DNA of 64,000 nucleotides from positions 1,902,628-1,966,627 of the forward strand of contig BFEA01000075.1 of NCBI GenBank assembly GCA_003427395.1, read 5' to 3'. Within the stretch, counting starts at the first letter, position 1. Each line of letters starts with the position of its first letter. Position numbers and translations under genes: made by a program. This DNA is from Chara braunii (Eukaryota > Streptophyta > Charophyceae > Charales > Characeae). Of the stretch, positions 45,018 through 55,760 are shown one piece after another. Under the pieces are notes generated by a model. That model did no database searches, had not been told where the DNA came from, and worked only from the letters and a program-made list of their open reading frames with translations.

Positions 45018-46080
45018 CCACCCTTACTGGAGAACAACAGACCCGCCATTCTATCTTGTCTGTTTAGAGTCTTTAGACATATGATGATTTCTAGGAGAAA
45101 AATTTCTGTACCATAGGAATCTTCCGCCGGGTGGCGTACACGCCCATCTACCTGTGCACCGAGGAAATCAGCGAGGAAATCAGCCCTCCTCAAGAAAGAA
45201 TCAGCAACCATATTATGCTTACCTTTCCCATGCTTCAGCATTAAGTCGTACCAGTTGCGACTTGTATCCAATTCTTGAGATCATAGGAAAGTATTGGAGT
45301 TTTGATGCACTGGAGTGTCTCATGGTCGGACCATGCTTCACAATTTTTGTTATGGAGGTCATGTGTCCGCCGTCCAGTGTTTCGTGTCATATGGAGTGCA
45401 TAAAGAACATATAGTTCTTAGTCATAGGTGCAATGTGTCATTTTCTGAGATGCATTTTCTTTGACAGGAGGTACTCAATTGGTCTCAACTTACGCCTCTG
45501 TGCTTGTTGTCCCACGGCTCCTACTCCGTATTTGTTAGCAAAGTGGTAACTACGAACGACTTATTGGGATGTGCAATCTTTAGGACAAGATAATGCATGA
45601 GAGCCAACTTCAATTATCTTACATGCCAACTCACATTCCGTACCCCAGGTTAACCACGTGTGGGGGTGTCAATGGAGTTCGATCAGTTAAAGGGCATGCT
45701 GAACTGTTGTTGTTTTCGACGAGTTGTCTATAATACCCAGTGACGCCAAGAATGATATGACCTCAGTTACTGACTTCGATCACAGCCAATCCCTAATGGT
45801 GTCTATCTTTGCATCTTCCGGCCTCAGTCCTTCCTCTAAGATTTCATGACTCAAGTATAAGATTCTAGTGCGTTCAAACTCGGGTCTTATACTTGTGGTT
45901 TCAGAGGAGATCAAAAGTCTTACCAAATAGAAGCCAGTTAAGAGTATGTTAATACTCTTTTCATGGCATATTGAAATGTATTAAAGAGCCCAATGGCATC
46001 GCCACAAACTCACACAGACCATACCTCGTTTGAAATGCAGTTTTCTGTTGATCCTAAGGTCTTGTTTGTATCTGATGGTC
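45018..46080 (-). pseudogene. decayed antisense RT/RNase H fragment of a Ty3 element
   Basis: Read on the minus strand, 46075-45980 gives DQQKTAFQTRYGLCEFVAMP, matching RT of Ty3-2. The segment then passes through scattered RT and connection remains, and near 45270-45140 gives HGKGKHNMVADSFLRRADF, the end of RNase H. Frames change often, so this is an old copy. It abuts the Ty3-3 LTR, which may have inserted into it. Confidence 0.8.
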
Positions 46081-46237
46081 GGTAGGCAAATCGCATGCCG
46101 TGCTGGTCCCGCAGGACCTTGCAAGCGCCAACAAAATGTATCGGGAAAAGATGTTTGGATGTTCTCGTGTTTTAACACGCCTATGCATTGCGTAGGTGAA
46201 CTTGAAAATTGAAATCGAGCCTATCTGAAAATTTTGA

Positions 46238-46385
46238 AGGTTCGGAGCTGCCGGACGAAAATGGCTGCCGGCGTCAGCAAAACGAAAAAAAAAAGTGCCA
46301 CAGTGGTGTTTTAGCAAAGCTTGGTGCGCAGGGGAAAATCCGCCTTGGCAAAAAGAGGCTCGGATGGCGGTTTAAGGCTTCAGCC
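46238..46385 (+). repeat. R1 dispersed repeat, copy 3 (diverged)
   Basis: Shares the core AAAGCTTGGTGCGCAGG and CCGCCTTGGCAAAAAG with the 48-kb copy. The translated core A-S-A-K-R-K-K-K then F-S-K-A-W-C-A-G resembles the other copies. Confidence 0.6.
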
Positions 46386-46574
46386 TCAGTTGCAGATGTG
46401 CGGTATAGGTAGGGCATGCCTATGGATGCGGGGGTGCTTGCTAATTTGTTATTAAAACAAGTTGGGAAGTGTCACACTTTCCGTTTTGAAAAGGGGGAAA
46501 AAACATGTGCGGGCAACAAAATTGGGCGCGGACTTTGAAAAGGGCGATATCGGTAAAAATGGTTATGGCCTGCA

Positions 46575-46730
46575 TGTGATTTTGTTGCCCTTTTCAGACT
46601 CGCCGCATGAGTTTGTTGCCCTTTTCAAACTCAGTGCACAGGTAGAAATGCTTTTGTTGCCCTTTCAAACTCGGCGCGCGAGTTTGTTGCCTGTGTGATT
46701 TTGTCGCCCTTTTCAAACTCCTTTGTGCCA
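46575..46730 (+). repeat. irregular array of TTTGTTGCCCTTTTCA units
   Basis: Five imperfect units of about 38 bp share TTTGTTGCC and CTTTTCAAACTC with variable CGCGCGAG-like spacers. Confidence 0.8.
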
Positions 46731-46819
46731 CAACCGGACTTACCCCTTTGTTATTTATAGCCCAAGTACACATCAATTGAGCGGATGTGCGGACATTACC
46801 TATTGAACCACACAGCATA

Positions 46820-47210
46820 GGGGACCTTGCACTTCTGAATGGTTCTTTCTTGCTTGTATTGGTTGGAGTGGCGTGGAGATTGTCGGTGGGCTAGCATTTA
46901 TAAGAGAAACACACACATTGCTTACACAACACACTCTTGCTAGGTCTTTGCTTTGGAGATCGAGCGCCTGATCAGGTTCGTACCAGCAGGCACTTCTCTT
47001 TTCTTCACAGAACGGGTCCTCGTGGTCTTGGCCCCTCATCCATTTTGGGGAGTGGTAGTTGGGTTCCTATTCCCCCGGCAAGTCGAGAACACATAAACCA
47101 ACCCACTCAACCCTTCCTTCCCTCCGGTCAAAGGACCCTTGACCAGCATTGATTCCTCCAGTGAATGGAGGATTGACTGACAGCTTGCCATCTCTTTCAA
47201 AGCGGCACCA
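46820..47210. repeat. R3 dispersed repeat
   Basis: The part at 46820-46905 resembles 26110-26205, and the part at 46990-47210 resembles 54395-54580 (shared GACCAGCATTGATT, CCTATTCC and GGCAA words). The family type is unknown; one frame on the minus strand is weakly coding-like. Confidence 0.55.
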
Positions 47211-48021
47211 TTTCTGGTTCGGCCAGTAGAAAAAAGAAAACAGTCGGAGGAAAGGAGTTTCCTTGAGCGCCGGTCTTCACTCCTCATGTGGTGTCCCATT
47301 TCCTCCAACACAGCCTGCTGTCACTGATTGTCGCCACTGTGCCCCTCAGGAGCCAGTCGCAGGTGAAGTGTTTCTTGCTAGCTTAAGGTCTTTCAGGTCT
47401 TTCAGGTCTTCCTTCTCTTGTTCCAAAGGTGTTCTATCTTCCACACTCCATGACAGCCATATAGTGTCTTTGGAAAAGAGGGACTAGGGGACTACTACTA
47501 CACTACCAGCCACTGGATGCCGAATCGGGGTTGTCTCAGTACTTGTTCTTTGGTCTCAGGTTTATGTGACTCTCTAGGCATCAAGTTCCTCCCAATTTGC
47601 CCAGAATCGAGGTTCAAGTAAGGCAGCCCGGTCCGGCTTGGGATCGGGGTGGGGTTTGGCTCTCAAGGGGGTGTTTGGGGTCACCCGAGCTGTTTTAAGG
47701 AGATCATATTTTGTTGTCCATTCCTTTGCGATTACACAAAAGGTCCCTTCCATATGTTTAGGTGTCCTTGTAAGGGCTAATTTTCAAACAATATCTAGTG
47801 CCATCCAGGTCCACGGAGTGAGTTGTGGTTCACTTCATTTGTAGTGCAATCGCTTCCTGTTTTGGATTGACCAGCCCCATACCCCCTTCCTCCACTGTGT
47901 CAGTGATGAAGCCTTAGGCTACCCTGTTTATGCAGGGTTGTTTGGAGGATTTGCCAGTCCATATGAACCATCTAACGCTCTCATAAAACCTCCATCGAGA
48001 ATTGAAAATGTGACATGTCGG

Positions 48022-48165
48022 GTTCTGTAGAGGCTCGGGGCTACCAGACCCCGACGCTGGAGGCGCCAACCAAAAAGAAAAAAGGACGCCGCGTTGGCGC
48101 TTTGACGAAGCTTGGTGTGCAGGAAGAATCTGCCTTGGCAAAAAGGGGCTTAGAGTTAGTGGTAG
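48022..48165 (+). repeat. R1 dispersed repeat, copy 4, within the LINE
   Basis: Shares GGCGCCAACC, GTTGGCGCTTTGACGAAGC and TTGGCAAAAAGG with the copy at 46.2 kb. It lies between RT and post-RT parts of the LINE and may be an insertion, or R1 may derive from this LINE. Confidence 0.6.
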
Positions 48166-48658
48166 TTGTGAGGTAGGGACCTGATGAGGGTCATATACTA
48201 GAGGGTAGACAAGACCAATGTCGTATAGAGAAGCCTAGAGTTGTCTGATGGAGGTTATTCTATTAATGATACCGGGTTCTGCCACACTCTTGGCCAAGTT
48301 CCACCCTTGTCAATCATGATCCCTAGGTATCGTAGGTCCTCCTCTCCTGTAGTTCATGTGATCGTCTGTGAGGTGTCGTCTATTTGGGGAGGGGGGCCTT
48401 CCGCCAATCACCAGCCCACTATCTTGTTCCAATTAATCTTCACTTCAGAAGCCAATCTGAAAGCTTTCGAAACTCTCACTCTAAATGGAAGTGTTGGCGA
48501 CCTGTGTCAAGGCTGTTAAGTCATCCATGAACATCAGTGGGGTTGGGAGGGTGAAATTGTGTAGGAATTGTGGTTCTGGATCGACAACCTCTCGATCGAT
48601 AGGTTCTTCCTAAGGAAGGACGCTATTGCCTCCGTTATGAAGACGAAGATGGGGGGAG

Positions 48659-49321
48659 TCAGCGAGTCACCTTGTCTCACCGATCTACAGATGGAGTACG
48701 GGTCTGACAGAGTTTTGTTGACTTGAACCAGCCCATTGGCGTCACTGTAGAGGACTTTTTAAGTCTTAACCACTTTCTGAGTGTATCTCCCACCCCCATT
48801 CCCTGCATGCATTGGTGTAGGAAGTCCCTATTGACTTGGTCATAGGTCTTTTCAAAATTAAAGAATAATATGGCAGCATGCATTCTTTTTCTCGCATTTA
48901 CTTTCAGGTGTCATTGAGCGTCTTTACGTGATCGAGGATATACGTCCTGAGAATAAAATCAGCTTGGTTGCGGTGGAAGCATTTGCCGATCAGCGAGTCA
49001 CCTTGTCTCACCGATCTACAGATGGAGTACGTGTCTGACAGAGTTTTGTTTATTTGAACCAGCCCATTGGCGTCACTGTAGAGGACTCTTAAGTCTTAAC
49101 CACTTTCTGAACCGATATCTCCCACCCCCATCCGCTGCATGGATTGGTGTAGGAAGTCCCAATTGACTTGGTCATAGGTCTTTTCAAAATTGAAGAATAA
49201 TATGGTAGCCTGCATTCTTTTACTCGGATTTACTTTCAGGTGTCATTGAGCGTCTTTACGTTATCGAGGATATACCTCCTGGGAATAAAATCAGCTTGGT
49301 CGAGGTGGAAGCATTTGCCCA
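48659..49321 (-). repeat. 331-bp tandem duplication inside LINE RT
   Basis: TCAGCGAGTCACCTTGTCTC starts at 48659 and again at 48990. The copies are about 95% alike and each carries RT motif A and the start of motif B. The period is not a multiple of three, so it also shifts the frame. Confidence 0.95.
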
Positions 49322-49901
49322 TCAGGTTTAGGATTTTGTTTGCCATGGTCTTTGCTATATGGGACAGTTCGAAGGTAGGTAGGTCTATAAGTTCTCAGGT
49401 CTTCATGGTCTCCCATCTTATAAAGGAGAGAGACAATACTGGTGCTCACGTCCGTCCAATCCGGCCTTTGTGAAACTATCATGCACAACTGGAACAGGTC
49501 GTTCCCTAGTAATTAAGTCGTCGATCCCGGGGGCTTTGGCGTTGCCCATTATTTCTAAGGCATCATGTTATTCTTGTGAAGGGTTCATCTAACTCCATGG
49601 TTTGGTCAGGGTATATGGTCGTTTTGGGGTATGTGAGTATTTTTTTGTCTGGCTTTTTTTGTCGGAGTTGGATTGATCGTACGAAGGAGTCGGTGAAGCC
49701 AACCATGTCACAATCTTTCTTTGAGGAGGTTTCTGGATGATAGGGATCTTCGAGGCTTTCTTTCATGTTCTTCCTAGTGTTTGCTCTGATCTTCGGGAAG
49801 AAGAACTTCAACATCATTTCATTTAGCGCCCTAATAGGAAGTCCTCCTTGGTGTTCCGAAACAGGTTGTAGTAGAAGTCGCTGGACGGGTCTGTGATCAA
49901 G

Positions 49902-50237
49902 TAACTGCCATTTCGTCAAAATGGACATTTTTTTATCTTTTTAACGAAATTGAAACCGAGTTTTTTGGCCGAAAACTCGTCCAAATTTGCTGCTCCTGAG
50001 GGTCCGGCGTTCTTAAAATGTTGGACCACCTGGATGTATGTGGACTTAGCTTGAGACCCGATACATCCAGGGGGGACCGCCTAGATGTATCTGGTCCACG
50101 TACATCTCGGGGGTCCAACGTTTTAAGAACGCCGGACCCTCAGGAGCAGCAAATTTGGATGACTTTTTGGCCAAAAAACTCGGTTTCAATTTCATTAAAA
50201 AAATAAAAAAATGTCCATTTTGACAAAATGGCAGTTA
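49902..50237. mobile_element. 336-bp foldback element with TA target site, copy 1
   Basis: Two arms of about 160 bp are near reverse complements: the left begins TAACTGCCATTTCGTCA and the right ends TGACAAAATGGCAGTTA. Common inner blocks include CGAGTTTTTTGGCC and GGGTCCGGCGTTCTT. If the element is ACTGCC...GGCAGT, its flanks are TA on both sides. It interrupts the LINE; deleting it with one TA restores the LINE frame. It has no coding capacity. TA targets are typical of Tc1/mariner-type elements, but superfamily is inference. Confidence 0.88.
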
Positions 50238-50640
50238 AGTTATGCTCGGCTACTTTAACTGTGAGTTCCAGCTCTTTTTGTCTTGCAGTCGTAGTTCTGG
50301 CTATTTCCTTTGACTCGTCCACTACTTTGTCTGAGAGCTCTGCATAGCTATCCAGGAACCATTGGCGTTATCTACTCCAGACAAGGCCCTTTGTTTTTAG
50401 GAAGAACCATTCCCATTTCACTCTATCGTTAGGACGCTCTAGGGGTAGACGAGAGTTGTTAAACTGGTAAAAATTTAAAAATCCTTTCCGCTGTCCATGT
50501 TGATTAGGAGGCTGACAAGTTTCCGAACCTTGTGGTTTAGGCCGCTGAAGGTTGCGGAGCAGAGGGTAACTGCCTCTTTGATCAACTCTTGAAGGGCTTC
50601 ATATACTGAAAAGAAATTCATCCTTTGCTACCGACCCAGT

Positions 50641-52251
50641 TCATGCGAGCATAAGTTGACAAAGCTACCCTCCCAGGGTAGCAAGCCTGCAACCGCGCCT
50701 TTTCAAAGTGGCCTGACACTTTTGCTACCGACCCAGGACGGAATCAAAATGCTCTTACCCCGTATACCAGTAAGTGCACTTCTTAGGTTTTAGTGAACGT
50801 GTGGTTTAAACCACCAGTACCTTTCCCATATATCGGCTGCGGGCACGAAAAAAGGGTTGAAAGGAAACGGGCCGCAGTAAGGCGGCCTTTTCTTCTGGGT
50901 GGAGCATTCTGAAGGGGTAAAGGAAATTGAATTCAGTTGTAATACTCAGCAAGTTCATTGCTGCACTTGCTGGGCCAACCCTTATGGATGTGGATATCTT
51001 ATCCAGAGTCGGATTGAGCATTTTGTTCCATTCTCCCGGTAGGAGAACTGGTTGGAGGTTTGGGATCGAAGGGGAGAATCTGATTGTCCTCCTAAAAGAA
51101 GATATTCTCGCAGTTTCTGAGTTTGGTTCGTGACGGTATGATTCTGAATTTTTCTTGTTGCCAACTTAGGTCCCACCATATTCTTAGCCGAAGCCGGGTA
51201 ATGGCCCGGTATCTCGAGTTTTTCCGTATATGTTATCCAATATGTTCCCAATGGGACGCTGGGCCCGGTTCCCAGCACGTGCAGCTCCCCACCAACACCA
51301 CCTCCCTTCCTCTGGGTCCTGTGCAGAATTAAGAACCGTTCCCTCAGAGATTATTTTGGATGATTTGGGCTTCAGAATAGTTGTTTCCATTCTGTTTCCG
51401 TTCGTTGCATCAGCCCATGGGCAACAGGATATTCTTCCTAGTCTCTTCTGCAGTGATTCTTTATTTTGTTGTGTACCGGTCCTCTGGTGAAATGTTTTTT
51501 TTGGAGAAAAATGATGTCGAGCCTGGATCTGTTTTTAGTCGCAAGCATCGGGGGATTTCGTTCATTTTGTCTTCTTTACAGTTTGATTGGAGATCTTTAA
51601 CTGTCCAGGCAATTTGAGTCGATATAGGGAACAACTCTAGGAGGGTGCTGTTCTGCATATAGAGGGTATGAAAAGGGGGTGGGCTAATAGGGACACTTAT
51701 GAGGCCTCGGAAGATTAGGTTACTCTCACCCTCTGATCCCCCTGCCTGAGTCCTCCCCCCCTTTTTCGTTGACCCCGATGCTGGAGCGTCCTGTGCTTGC
51801 CTCCAGGTCTTTTTACCCTCTATCTGGGATCCCTCTTCTTGAAATGTATCTGGAGTCAGATGGTTGCCAATCGATTCCACCTCCTCATCCTCGGCATCTC
51901 CCTTGTCGTTGCTCGAACTTCCCATATCTATTGTCATTGCATTGTCCGTTAGCGAGTCTTCTGAGTTCAGCATTAGCCTTCTAAGTGTTGTTTTTGGCTT
52001 TGTTTTATTTTTTCATTTGCTTTTATTTGGCTTCATATGAGACTTTTTGGACTTCTACCTTTTGCCCTGGAGAAGAGTATGGGAACTCAGTTTGTGGGGA
52101 AAATGAAGAGTGTGGGCAGAGCATGGGAACTCAGTTTGTGGGGAAAATGCGGAGTTTGGCCACGAGATCTTCTTTAGGAGGCGCAGAAGTTGTTTGCTGT
52201 GATTGTAATTCCCCCAGGCTGCTGTTACTCTACGGTGGTTTACGTAGCAGT
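50641..52251. other. stretch with an unrecognised open frame
   Basis: An open frame on the minus strand (51461-51973, 170 codons) begins MLNSEDSLTDNAM and is rich in Ser, Asp and Glu. It lies upstream of the LINE and could be its first ORF, but I see no motif. An R2 copy lies at 51175-51300. GGGAACTCAGTTTGTGGGGA occurs twice near 52080 and 52125. Confidence 0.45.
51175..51300 (+). repeat. R2 dispersed repeat, copy 2
   Basis: Contains TTAGCCGAAGCCGGGTAATG and, about 80 bp on, GGGACGCTGGGCCCGGTTCC then CAGCACGTGCAGCTCCCCAC. It matches copies at 21.2 kb and (inverted) 60.3 kb. Confidence 0.75.
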
Positions 52252-52256
52252 GCGCA

Positions 52257-52797
52257 TGTTGCATACTCGTGAAACACAGTCATAAGTATGGCGCAGATTC
52301 CCAGAACCGGCCAGATAATACAGAGTAAGTACAAATACAGTGGAAGACTTGAGATACATGGATTGACTCAGACCTGACTCAGACTGCAACGGAACACTCA
52401 CAAACATACATCGGTGGTGTAAAGCCCTGGCCTTGCACATAGAAGAAAAGGCCAGGGTCAATTCTCATACACGGATGAATGGAGGGGAGGAGAGACGAAG
52501 GGAGGAGGAGAGGGAAGATTACGTCAACTCAATGTTTCCAAAGATAGTATCTCGAAATGTCAGAAATAGCGAAGGTCCAAAAATGTCGCGAACACAGAGT
52601 CTCACAGTGTCTCAGATATCGATCTCACAATGTCAAGGTATATCTCCAGAGGTAGATGAAATCAGATCCCAAAAGTAGTCCTCAACCTGCAGTCTCAATG
52701 TTGCTATCTCCAACATCNTCAGAACTCGTAACCATCCTTCATACCCGTAGTGGTCCAGTAGGAGTAACCCAGAAGTAGACTTAGACTTAGAGGGTAG

Positions 52798-52835
<38 letters not shown>

Positions 52836-53411
52836 GGAGGAAGAAGAGGGAGGAAAGGCAAGGCCTTTGTCCCTGATACCTGTGCGAGGCAGCTATGGCG
52901 CTGGGCCACGGGCTGGGCCGGAGGCTGGCGCTCTTCCACCACTGCGCTAATCTGCCGCTGCGCTATCTCTCCTCCACGCTGCGCTGATTCTCTCCGCTGC
53001 TAACGCTGAAGTGCTGCGCTAATCCTGTAGACTAACATCCTTGCCACTAACCTTACCGACTGAGGCTGGTACCCTGCTGATATAGTGCTGGGTCGGCCTC
53101 AGTCCGACCGAGTGCCTTCGGGTCTGGACCGTTGATCGGGCCCAACGGTTCAGATCCGATTTGAATCTGAAAAGTGGCGCCTAAAACTGCGCCGCCGGCC
53201 GGTCCTACCGATGGACCGGTACCTGGCCTAACCAACTAGCCGTTGGGTCTGGTGGAGTCTAAACGAGGCCTACCGGACCCTAAAGTGAACCGACGGTTCC
53301 TAGGCCTACCTGGACCTAGCTGGGACTGTCGTGACCCGGTACCTAGGCCTAAACCGTGCCTACTACAGAACCGGGCCCTAACTGGGGCCCGTGTGGTATC
53401 AGTATGCCACA
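52257..53411 (-). repeat. solo LTR, same superfamily as Ty3-1
   Basis: On the minus strand it starts TGTGGCATACTG, identical to the Ty3-1 LTR start, and ends GTATGCAACA, one base from the Ty3-1 end. It holds a GA tract (52799-52830), a TATA-like site (53078-53086) and GGCCTA-rich U3 sequence. Flanks GCGCA (52252-52256) and GCTCA (53412-53416) differ by one base and may be an old 5-bp target duplication. No internal region is present. Confidence 0.88.
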
Positions 53412-53416
53412 GCTCA

Positions 53417-54394
53417 TGTCTAGCTGCAGAGGTCCCGTGGTGTAAGGCCTGGCAGAGTGTCGATGAACGAGCTTAGAGGGCCTTTGTCACTGGTAGGATT
53501 TTGAGAGCAAGTTTTTTGGATCAGTGTGGGTGTGGTTGGAGTTCTTTAGCTGGTTTAAGCTCCAACTGCCACACAAATCTTCTGTCCGTTCGTAATGCTT
53601 GTCATTTGGTTGGGGACAGGCAGTGCTTATATGTTGGTATTGTAGGACAGTCAGGCCTTTGTTATGGAATTTTTTTTTTGTTGATTGCAATTTGTTTTTT
53701 GCACGTTGATGGGATATGCATTGAGGATGATGGGATTGCAATTTGTTTTTTGCACGTTGATGGGATATGCATTGAGGATGATGGGATATGCATTGAGGAT
53801 GTCATTTGGTTGGGGACAGGCAGTGCTTATATTTTGGTATTGTAGGACAGTCAGGCCTTTGGTATGGAATGTTTTTTTTTGTTGATTGCAATTTGTTTTA
53901 TGCACGTTGATGGGATATGCAGTGAGGATAATCTTGGAGATTTCTGATAACACATCTAGCTCTTTGCATTGGTGAATTGAGCGGGTCGGATCACGCCTGT
54001 GCGATCACGCTAGTCTTATTTATTCTCCAGATGTACATTTCTGGAAATTCTGGTTTATGCTTTTACCTGTAGCGCCGGATGAGTACATGCGCACGTTTCT
54101 CTTGTAGAGGAGCTGGTTACTACTCTATATCTTTGATCATGTTTCATCATGGAGATCTACAGGTTAGCACCCCCTTTCTTTCAGAAATGTGGTGGCCCTG
54201 CCTGCTCAACCACACGGATACTGTTTGTACTTGTTTGGGATCGAATGCGGGTTGATTTATAATACACATACTCCCTTAATTTACACTGTGCAAGTGTGCT
54301 ATTATGGCAGACGGGTGTGGGGACACTCCATTCTCAACTGCTCAAATGTAAAGGGAACCTAGCACTCCGTTTGTTTTCCCGAACTGGACGCTAT
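53417..54394. other. stretch with a local duplication
   Basis: A block beginning TCATTTGGTTGGGGACAGG (53603) recurs at 53803, and between and within them TTGCACGTTGATGGGATATG is repeated three times (53700-53930). No gene seen in the rest. Confidence 0.6.
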
Positions 54395-54580
54395 GAATCT
54401 GGCTGCATATCCATTCTGAGGAGGATCACACCGGTCCCTATTCCACCGGCAATTCAGAATACAAGAGATACCTTCAAGTCTGCAGGACCGCTGACCAGCA
54501 TTGATTACTCCTTTCACCGAGGATCGACTGCCAGCCAGATTGCCAGATTCCTCCTCTGTCTCATTAGACATGACACCATC
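54395..54580. repeat. R3 dispersed repeat, second copy
   Basis: Matches 46990-47210 in order (CCCTATTCCACCGGCAA, GACCAGCATTGATT, GATTGACTG-like end). Confidence 0.55.
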
Positions 54581-54699
54581 CGAAAGGTGTAAGCTAGAGG
54601 AAGTTTGGAAGAAAAGAGGCTTTCCTTCAGCATTTCTTTGGCACGATAGGCCGCCGCTTAGCGGCGGTAACAGTCAACGCTGCGCCGCTCGTTTTTTCT

Positions 54700-55760
54700 C
54701 TGTCTAGAACCCCATACCCCTATGGAACTCCGCTCCCAAGGCGCCTTGGCCGTATACCTGTATGTAGCATCTCAATCTATCATCGTTGATCATGGGAATC
54801 TTGCCCTGTAATAGCCATCCTTGCTCGAAATCTTTCTTCCTGTCTCTGAAATGGCCAGCTTGTCCTTGGATGTTCCTTCGAAGTTGTGCCATCTGCATCG
54901 TATCTCAGTATCCACCATGCCAATGAACTGCAGCCATGCTGCTTCTTTTTCTCGATTGTCAGACCGTCCATCTCAATCTATCATCGTTGATCGTGGGAAT
55001 TTTGCCCTGTAATAGTCATCCTCGCTCGAAATCTTTCTTCATGTCTTTGAAATGGGCCAGTTTGTCCTTGGACGTTCCATTGATCTTGTGCCATCTGCAT
55101 TGTATCTCAGTATCCACCATGCCAATGAACTGCAGCCGTGTTGCTTCTTTCTCGATCGTCAGACTGTCCATCGTCTGAGCGCATGCTTCTTTCTCGATCG
55201 TCAGACCGTCAATCGTCTGAGTGCATGCACTAGTGCGAGGGCAGTACGAACTGATTCAAGAACTCAATATAATCTTGGATAATGGCTGAGATGATCAACT
55301 GAGCAGGATCCATGCATCACATACCATGTACTTGATGCATTCACTGTGAAAGTAAAGCCTCGTGCATTCAGTACCGACTTGCATTTGTGTATATCTTCCA
55401 GATTGCCCGAAGCTCAGCTTTCGTGAGAAGAAGTGACCAAACCCGTGGACCACCTTTTAGGAATTTAGAGGGCAGGGATATGAGAGGGGATGTGAGGGGG
55501 GATGTGAGGGGGGATGTGAGGGGGGATGTGAGGGGTGGAACTGTGAAGAGTGCATACCTCCTAAGTTGTTTGACTCTGTTTCCAGAACCACAATCCCGTT
55601 GTGCAAGAGAGTAGACAATGGACTATGTCCTCATCTCGGTTATTAGTACACAGTACGAAGGTTGGGGAGCTGTTGGGCCAGATCTTCTTTTGTGTCTGCG
55701 GAGCCATAGATTGACTGGAAGGGCAACATAAGCTATCAACTACTGTGGACTGTGGAATTT
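54700..55760 (-). repeat. repeated coding-like block, copy 1
   Basis: Two tandem sub-copies (54780-54985 and 54985-55180) share CTCGAAATCTTTCTTC and GCCAATGAACTGCAGCC. On the minus strand they read WLQFIGMVDTEI then RCRWHNFEGTSKDKLA and GWLLQGKI. Farther left the block reads ALPVNxWL and related words. A similar block occurs at 57512-58020. The family is unknown to me; it could be a LINE or another transposon protein. A 12-bp repeat (GATGTGAGGGGG units, 55486-55536) lies inside. Confidence 0.6.

Larger units (their letters stand above)
46081..47639. other. stretch without a recognisable gene
   Basis: Contains an R1 repeat copy (46238-46385), an irregular short-repeat array (46575-46730), and an R3 repeat (46820-47210). 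Open frames of 60-90 codons have no motif I recognise. Confidence 0.5.
47640..50640 (-). mobile_element. LINE-type non-LTR retrotransposon, decayed
   Basis: On the minus strand: 50600-50240 gives FFSVYEALQELIKEAVTL and ELSDKVVDESKEIA. After a foldback insertion, 49901-49563 continues the pre-RT region (ALNEMMLKFFFPKIRAN). 49488-49330 gives SIVSLLYKMGDHEDLRTYRP (RT fingers). Motif A-like FFNFEKTYDQVN occurs twice because of an internal duplication. Motif B-like SVRQGDSLTPPIFVF is at about 48690-48640, motif C FMDD at 48520-48531, and RYLGIMI near 48320. The post-RT part EEGGMGLVNPKQEAIALQ lies at about 47910-47850. Many stops. RT architecture and lack of LTRs indicate a LINE. Confidence 0.9.
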
